DNA of 64,000 bases. Source: Acanthopleura granulata. Lineage: Eukaryota; Mollusca; Polyplacophora; Chitonida; Chitonidae. The notes under the pieces are model-generated. The model saw only the letters and a list, made by a program, of their open reading frames with translations, did no database searches and was not told where the DNA came from. A program made the position numbers and the translations under genes. The DNA lies in NCBI GenBank assembly GCA_016165875.1, contig JABBOT010000011.1, positions 16,075,808 through 16,139,807 of the forward strand. Direction: 5' to 3'. Shown in pieces: positions 59,966 through 64,000 of this stretch. Position 1 is the stretch's first letter. The number at the start of each line of letters is the position of its first letter.

Positions 59966-60356
59966 CCACTTGTAAACTTCATCATTAGTTTTTTTCATTT
60001 CTAGGAATAATAAACTTACGAAATATGACAGGACAAAGGATTTCATTTTACCTGGGATTTAATTGTCCCAGAGAAGTATAAAGCTATATTTGACAGCTTC
60101 TGCATTTTTGCTCACAAACAAACACATGTGGTTTAAAAGAGAGAGGTTTTAGTCAGGCCAGCATGGGGAACAATTCAGATTTCCGGATCCCTAGCCGTTT
60201 CTTTTCTCTCTCTGTTTCTCGTGAGACGTGTTATGAGTGAGATTTCGGGTCAGATATGAATTAAGCCATGCAATGGAGGTCAAAACAATGAATATTCATG
60301 AGCTAGCAAGGCATTCTGATTTGTGTGAAATGTGTCTGGCAGAGTGAAACAGCACA

Positions 60357-60357
<1 letters not shown>

Positions 60358-60436
<79 letters not shown>
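60358..60436. repeat. (AT)n microsatellite, about 79 bp
   Basis: Uninterrupted AT dinucleotides from ACCATATAT to ATATATGGAG. The reported small minus-strand open frame across it is poly-Tyr/Ile from the repeat, not a gene. Confidence 0.97.
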
Positions 60437-60438
<2 letters not shown>

Positions 60439-60655
60439 AGACGTGTTACCTGTTGACATTGACATGGGGGCTTGTTATCTGTTTGTATGGGCGTAGATTT
60501 GTTGATATGAACATGGAGACGTTATGTGTTGATCTGGACATTGAGACATGTTATCTGTTAATATGGACATGGAGACGTGTTATTTATTGATGTGAGCACG
60601 GAGACATGTTATCTGCTGATGTGGATACTGAAACCAGTCATCTGTTGGTGTGAAC
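60435..60655 (+). repeat. 29-bp minisatellite, about 7.6 diverged units
   Basis: The consensus is ATGGAGACGTGTTATCTGTT followed by GATATGGAC. One unit is shortened to about 20 bases (near 60493-60512). It starts directly at the end of an (AT)n tract. Confidence 0.85.
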
Positions 60656-60710
60656 ACATGGCCACACGGTCAAAATCGTTAAATGGAACAGTACGGGAAG
60701 CCAGTCACTA

Positions 60711-60936
60711 TTTATTTCTTTTTTATTAGTCTTTTTACGCCGTGCTCAAGGATATTTCACTTATACGACGGCGGCCAGCATTATTGTGGGTTAGGAGGAA
60801 ACCCACGATTATCCGCAGGTTCCTAGCAGACCTTCCGAGATCTGGTCGGAGAGGAAGCCAGCTTGGCTTGAACTGACAGCGACCGTATTGTTAAAAATCA
60901 CCCGAGTCTTTGCGCTAACCACTTCGGCTACGGCCA
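60711..60936 (-). mobile_element. SINE, minus strand
   Basis: TTTTTACGCCGTGCTCAAGG, ACTTATACGACGGCGGCCAG, TTATCCGCAGGTTCCTAGCA and GGAGAGGAAGCCAGC are recognisable on the + strand. The head end is TTTGCGCTAACCACTTCGGC. Confidence 0.85.
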
Positions 60937-63900
60937 ATTGTTTATGTCAGTATACAGTTGAGAATGCAAAGAGAGCTTGAGATATTTTAAGAATTTTATG
61001 TAAATTCCTGTACGTCGCATCATTGTCTGGGTCTTCCTCAATCTCGTCAAATAAAAGTGTACACAATTTTAGCTCAAGAAGTAGATCAGCGAGACTGTTT
61101 GGGCCTAATTGGGTCGCATTACTGCTCATTCTACCTTGAAATCAAACAATGCACACCTTGTGTTCTTTGCGTTTGATGCCTGTTATATTTGGTTGAAGAG
61201 ACAAAGCTGTTGACACGTTTGCACAAGTTAAGGTAATTTATTTGGCTAAATCAAGATTTGTTGGGCTTTTCTACGCGGCCATTAAGAGGTTATATATGTA
61301 GTTCCAAATCGCTTCATAGTGTCAAGGCCAGATTAATATATTCCACTGAACGCGCCGTCTCCATTAACTTTCAAAGTTCAAGCCTTGTATTTGTCTACAT
61401 CAACTTCTTGCTGAGTTATAACGACAACAACAGCAAAATTATTTCCTATAAATCAATATTATCGCCGAAGACCTTTAAACAATAAGATGTGCATAGCTGT
61501 TTGCCACATGCTCACGGAGAAGTTCATTAACACCTTACCAAAGGCCGTCCTCCATTAAAACCGAGCGCCTTGGCATTAGCGTAAAATTCTTGGAAAAAAG
61601 TGTTAAACAAACGTCACATAAATAAATGACATGTCAATAAATAAGTTTAAATAAAACTAAATAAATTATAAATTAACTGAGTCGGTGTGTAACGCTGTAC
61701 TCATTTGTGATCACTTTCGTAATTTTTCCATGATTAAATATACATGTATGCAAATTCAGACGTGCGAAGAGCGCGCATAGCTCTGACCAGTTCCAAAGTG
61801 AATATGTACAGATATACATGTATATCCAATCTTCGTAAATACTAATCATGCAACCATTTCGTGATGTCGCTTTAACATAAAAACTGATTAATGGCCTTGG
61901 ATTGCGTCTGTACAAAGGTGTTATAATTAGAAGGTACATCAGTTAATTACTACATAGTGACGTCATCCCCATCCCCTGTTATTCAGTTATGTGCACATTA
62001 ACGTGTTTCCACGAGCACTGACAGTCTTGGCGTGGCTAACACAAACATACCAGCAGGACAGTCACCTTGAACTTCAATTTCCAATTTCATTAGGAGAGTA
62101 AATCTGAGTGCACCTGCTAACATTGCTGGCGAACTTTTCCACGTGCGACTTACGTCATAACGATGAACGTCAACCGGTGTCCACATAACTTTAAACAAAA
62201 TCGAACTAAACAGGCTTGTCGTCTGCTTCTTGCCACAGAGGCCTATAATAGAACAATGCAAGTAGTACGGTCTTGAAAATTCCCTCTCCCAGAATGGGAT
62301 GTGAATCACGTCTATGGTGACCTATAGCTACTGACACCAAGTGGCCACGACCTCCTTCCAGTTCCTGTATATAGTGATATTGGGATCGTAGTGACATTTT
62401 CCGCATAATTTTGCAACACACAGACAAGCAGAAGTCTGTGCAAATGATGGTTATTAATATTCAGGTATATTTGCTTAGTAATGTTGCTCACAGTTGCTTC
62501 ATTGTTGGTTTGTAATTACCCAAATACTTGTCTAATAATAGACAGTATAGTAGTTTAGTGGTAGAAAGTGCGCCAAAAAAAAAAAAAAAAAGAGAAGACA
62601 GCCGAAATAATGAATAACTGGTGTGGTTATACGCAGAAAGTACATCCTAGGGGAATTGCAATATGCAAATGACGCTTCAGAGAAATACAACGTACAACCA
62701 TAGGACTTATGAGAATAGTCGATCATCTGTTTGGAGTGCATTACAGCGCTCACATCGCAATAGTGACTCCTTAAAGAAGGCCAGTCCCAGTGCTATATTT
62801 TTAAACTCCTGCACCTCTTTAACCCTCAGTGTCGATTTAACGGTTTTCCGTTACAGATTTAACACCGCACTGACCAGCGCTTGGTCTGTTCCCTTGTGTT
62901 CAGAGCGAAGTTAGGGAGATACATGTACCTGCATTGTTGACTGGGTTTTCAACCGCCCTTTCCCTAGTTTATTTGCTTGGTTTTAAAAACACAAGCTTAC
63001 TTCCATTTATTCGTATCTGGGCACATGGTTGTATGCTCTCATTGCACAGTGTTGTTGTTATGTGCATGAGGGACCAAAATACAGATCGGGCAGAGATTTC
63101 ACATATGATAACACGTTAATGCAATCAGTCTCTTTGCTTTTGCGGTGAAACACAACGGTAAATCTGTGGAAGCGCATTCGTCTGGCTGGCACAGGACTAT
63201 GGAAGTAATTTGGCAGATTAGCAGTCCACTACTTCGAGACATGTATATTTGATTTAATTACTTTATTTGGCTTTAACACCCTTCTCACGAATTTTTTCTT
63301 ATATAATGACAATCAGATTTATGGGTAGAGGAGACTTGAGTGCCTCGGGTAAATCTGTGACATATATGTGTGGGATAAACATATGATCTATGTCATACTG
63401 GAAGACATAGAGGCAGCTTCAAAAACTTTCCGCCTAGGCCAGTTCAGACAGTCTCGCCAACAGCGCGCTTATGGCCATCACAGCCTCGGGGGCAGTGGGA
63501 AAAAGGGGAATAAAGAGGATTTCTCGTCCGAGAATCGGAATAAACTCGAGCATCGTGTGTCCTACACGTATATGGCGATTTAAGGCAGGCAGCTCACCCA
63601 CTCATCAGAAGTAACACGGGTATAAATTACATGTGCCAAAATTGTTATAGGCAAATCAACGAGCACTTATTTGACAAAAATCCAGGCTCTAGTCCCCCAA
63701 CTTTGTAAGGTTTTCGCTTGATATAGTTTTCCTTGGCCTCATTTACCTTTTTGTCACCTTCCGCATGATGCCAGTCTAGCGATATTGAGACTGTCTTAAC
63801 GAAGCACCAACTGTCTCTGCCATTTTCCACCCACTCTGGCCGTCCTGCCCTGATAGACGTATGCGGTGGATTCTAATCTAGCACGAATATATAATATGAA

Positions 63901-64000
63901 CGTGCGTCATTCAGGAAAACTTATACGGTCTTCATTTTTTTCTTTCGCCTCGCTGAAGTTTATGCCTAGTTTACCTGTACATTTTATGCATTTGTATCTG
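60937..64000. other. Non-coding, no firm feature
   Basis: A 71-codon frame at 63368-63583 is somewhat GC-richer and polar, but has no domain I recognise. A faint SINE-like stretch (AACACCCTTCTCACGAATTT) lies near 63274. No other feature is seen. Confidence 0.4.
62575..62591. repeat. Poly-A tract of 17
   Basis: Run of A between GTGCGCC and GAGAAGACAGCC. No retrotransposed gene is seen 5' of it. Confidence 0.9.

Noticed and set aside
60280..60465. Poly-Tyr/Ile open frame
   Set aside because: It is a translation of the (AT)n microsatellite.
62575..62591. Processed pseudogene poly-A tail
   Set aside because: No coding-like or spliced-gene-like sequence precedes it, and no flanking target duplication is seen.

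Overview
This looks like AT-rich nuclear DNA from an invertebrate animal. It contains only one protein-coding gene I can support, at about 20.1-23.3 kb on the + strand. That gene has a GT-AG intron, and no operon-like gene packing is seen anywhere. The dominant repeat is a tRNA-derived SINE. Its 3' half (the stretch reading roughly CGTATAAGTGAAATATTC, then a GTAAAACACCAATCAAATAAAT tail type) resembles SINEs I associate with molluscs and related lophotrochozoans. I therefore favour a mollusc or close lophotrochozoan, as an inference from repeat style and from the extracellular-protein style of the gene. The species is not determined.

The gene encodes a predicted 908-residue secreted or surface protein. 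It starts with a signal peptide, followed by fifteen short four-cysteine modules that resemble the N-terminal half of von Willebrand factor type C domains. There are two module types: a WCYG type with spacing C-x21-C-x4-C-x13-C, and a YNGVTYQPGQ type with spacing C-x18/20-C-x3-C-x10/12-C. Thr/Pro-rich linkers separate most modules. A short last exon adds a hydrophobic C-terminus that looks like a GPI-attachment signal or membrane tail. Two modules are identical at DNA level over 141 bp, which shows recent tandem duplication.

The rest of the window is non-coding and repeat-rich. About fifteen SINE copies or fragments are spread over both strands, several with target-site duplications. A second, unclassified dispersed repeat (called Rep-A here, about 310 bp) is present in at least fifteen places. 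Several non-autonomous foldback or MITE-like families occur in two copies each: MITE-F at 26.2 and 31.7 kb, foldback C at 6.3 and 42.2 kb, element D at 16.0 and 39.9 kb, repeat G at 29.4 and 44.6 kb, and repeat E at 2.4 and 19.4 kb. Clear nested insertions occur at 16.0-16.8 kb (SINE inside D, 14-bp duplication) and 31.4-32.3 kb (SINE and MITE-F inside one Rep-A copy). Minisatellites, exact tandem duplications and long (AT)n tracts complete the picture.

No rRNA, intact tRNA, CRISPR array, transposase or reverse transcriptase gene was found. A CpG-rich stretch at 8.4-8.8 kb ending in a strong GTAAGT donor, and a GC-rich minus-strand open frame at about 17 kb, are the only other places where I suspect an exon. 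Both are weak calls.
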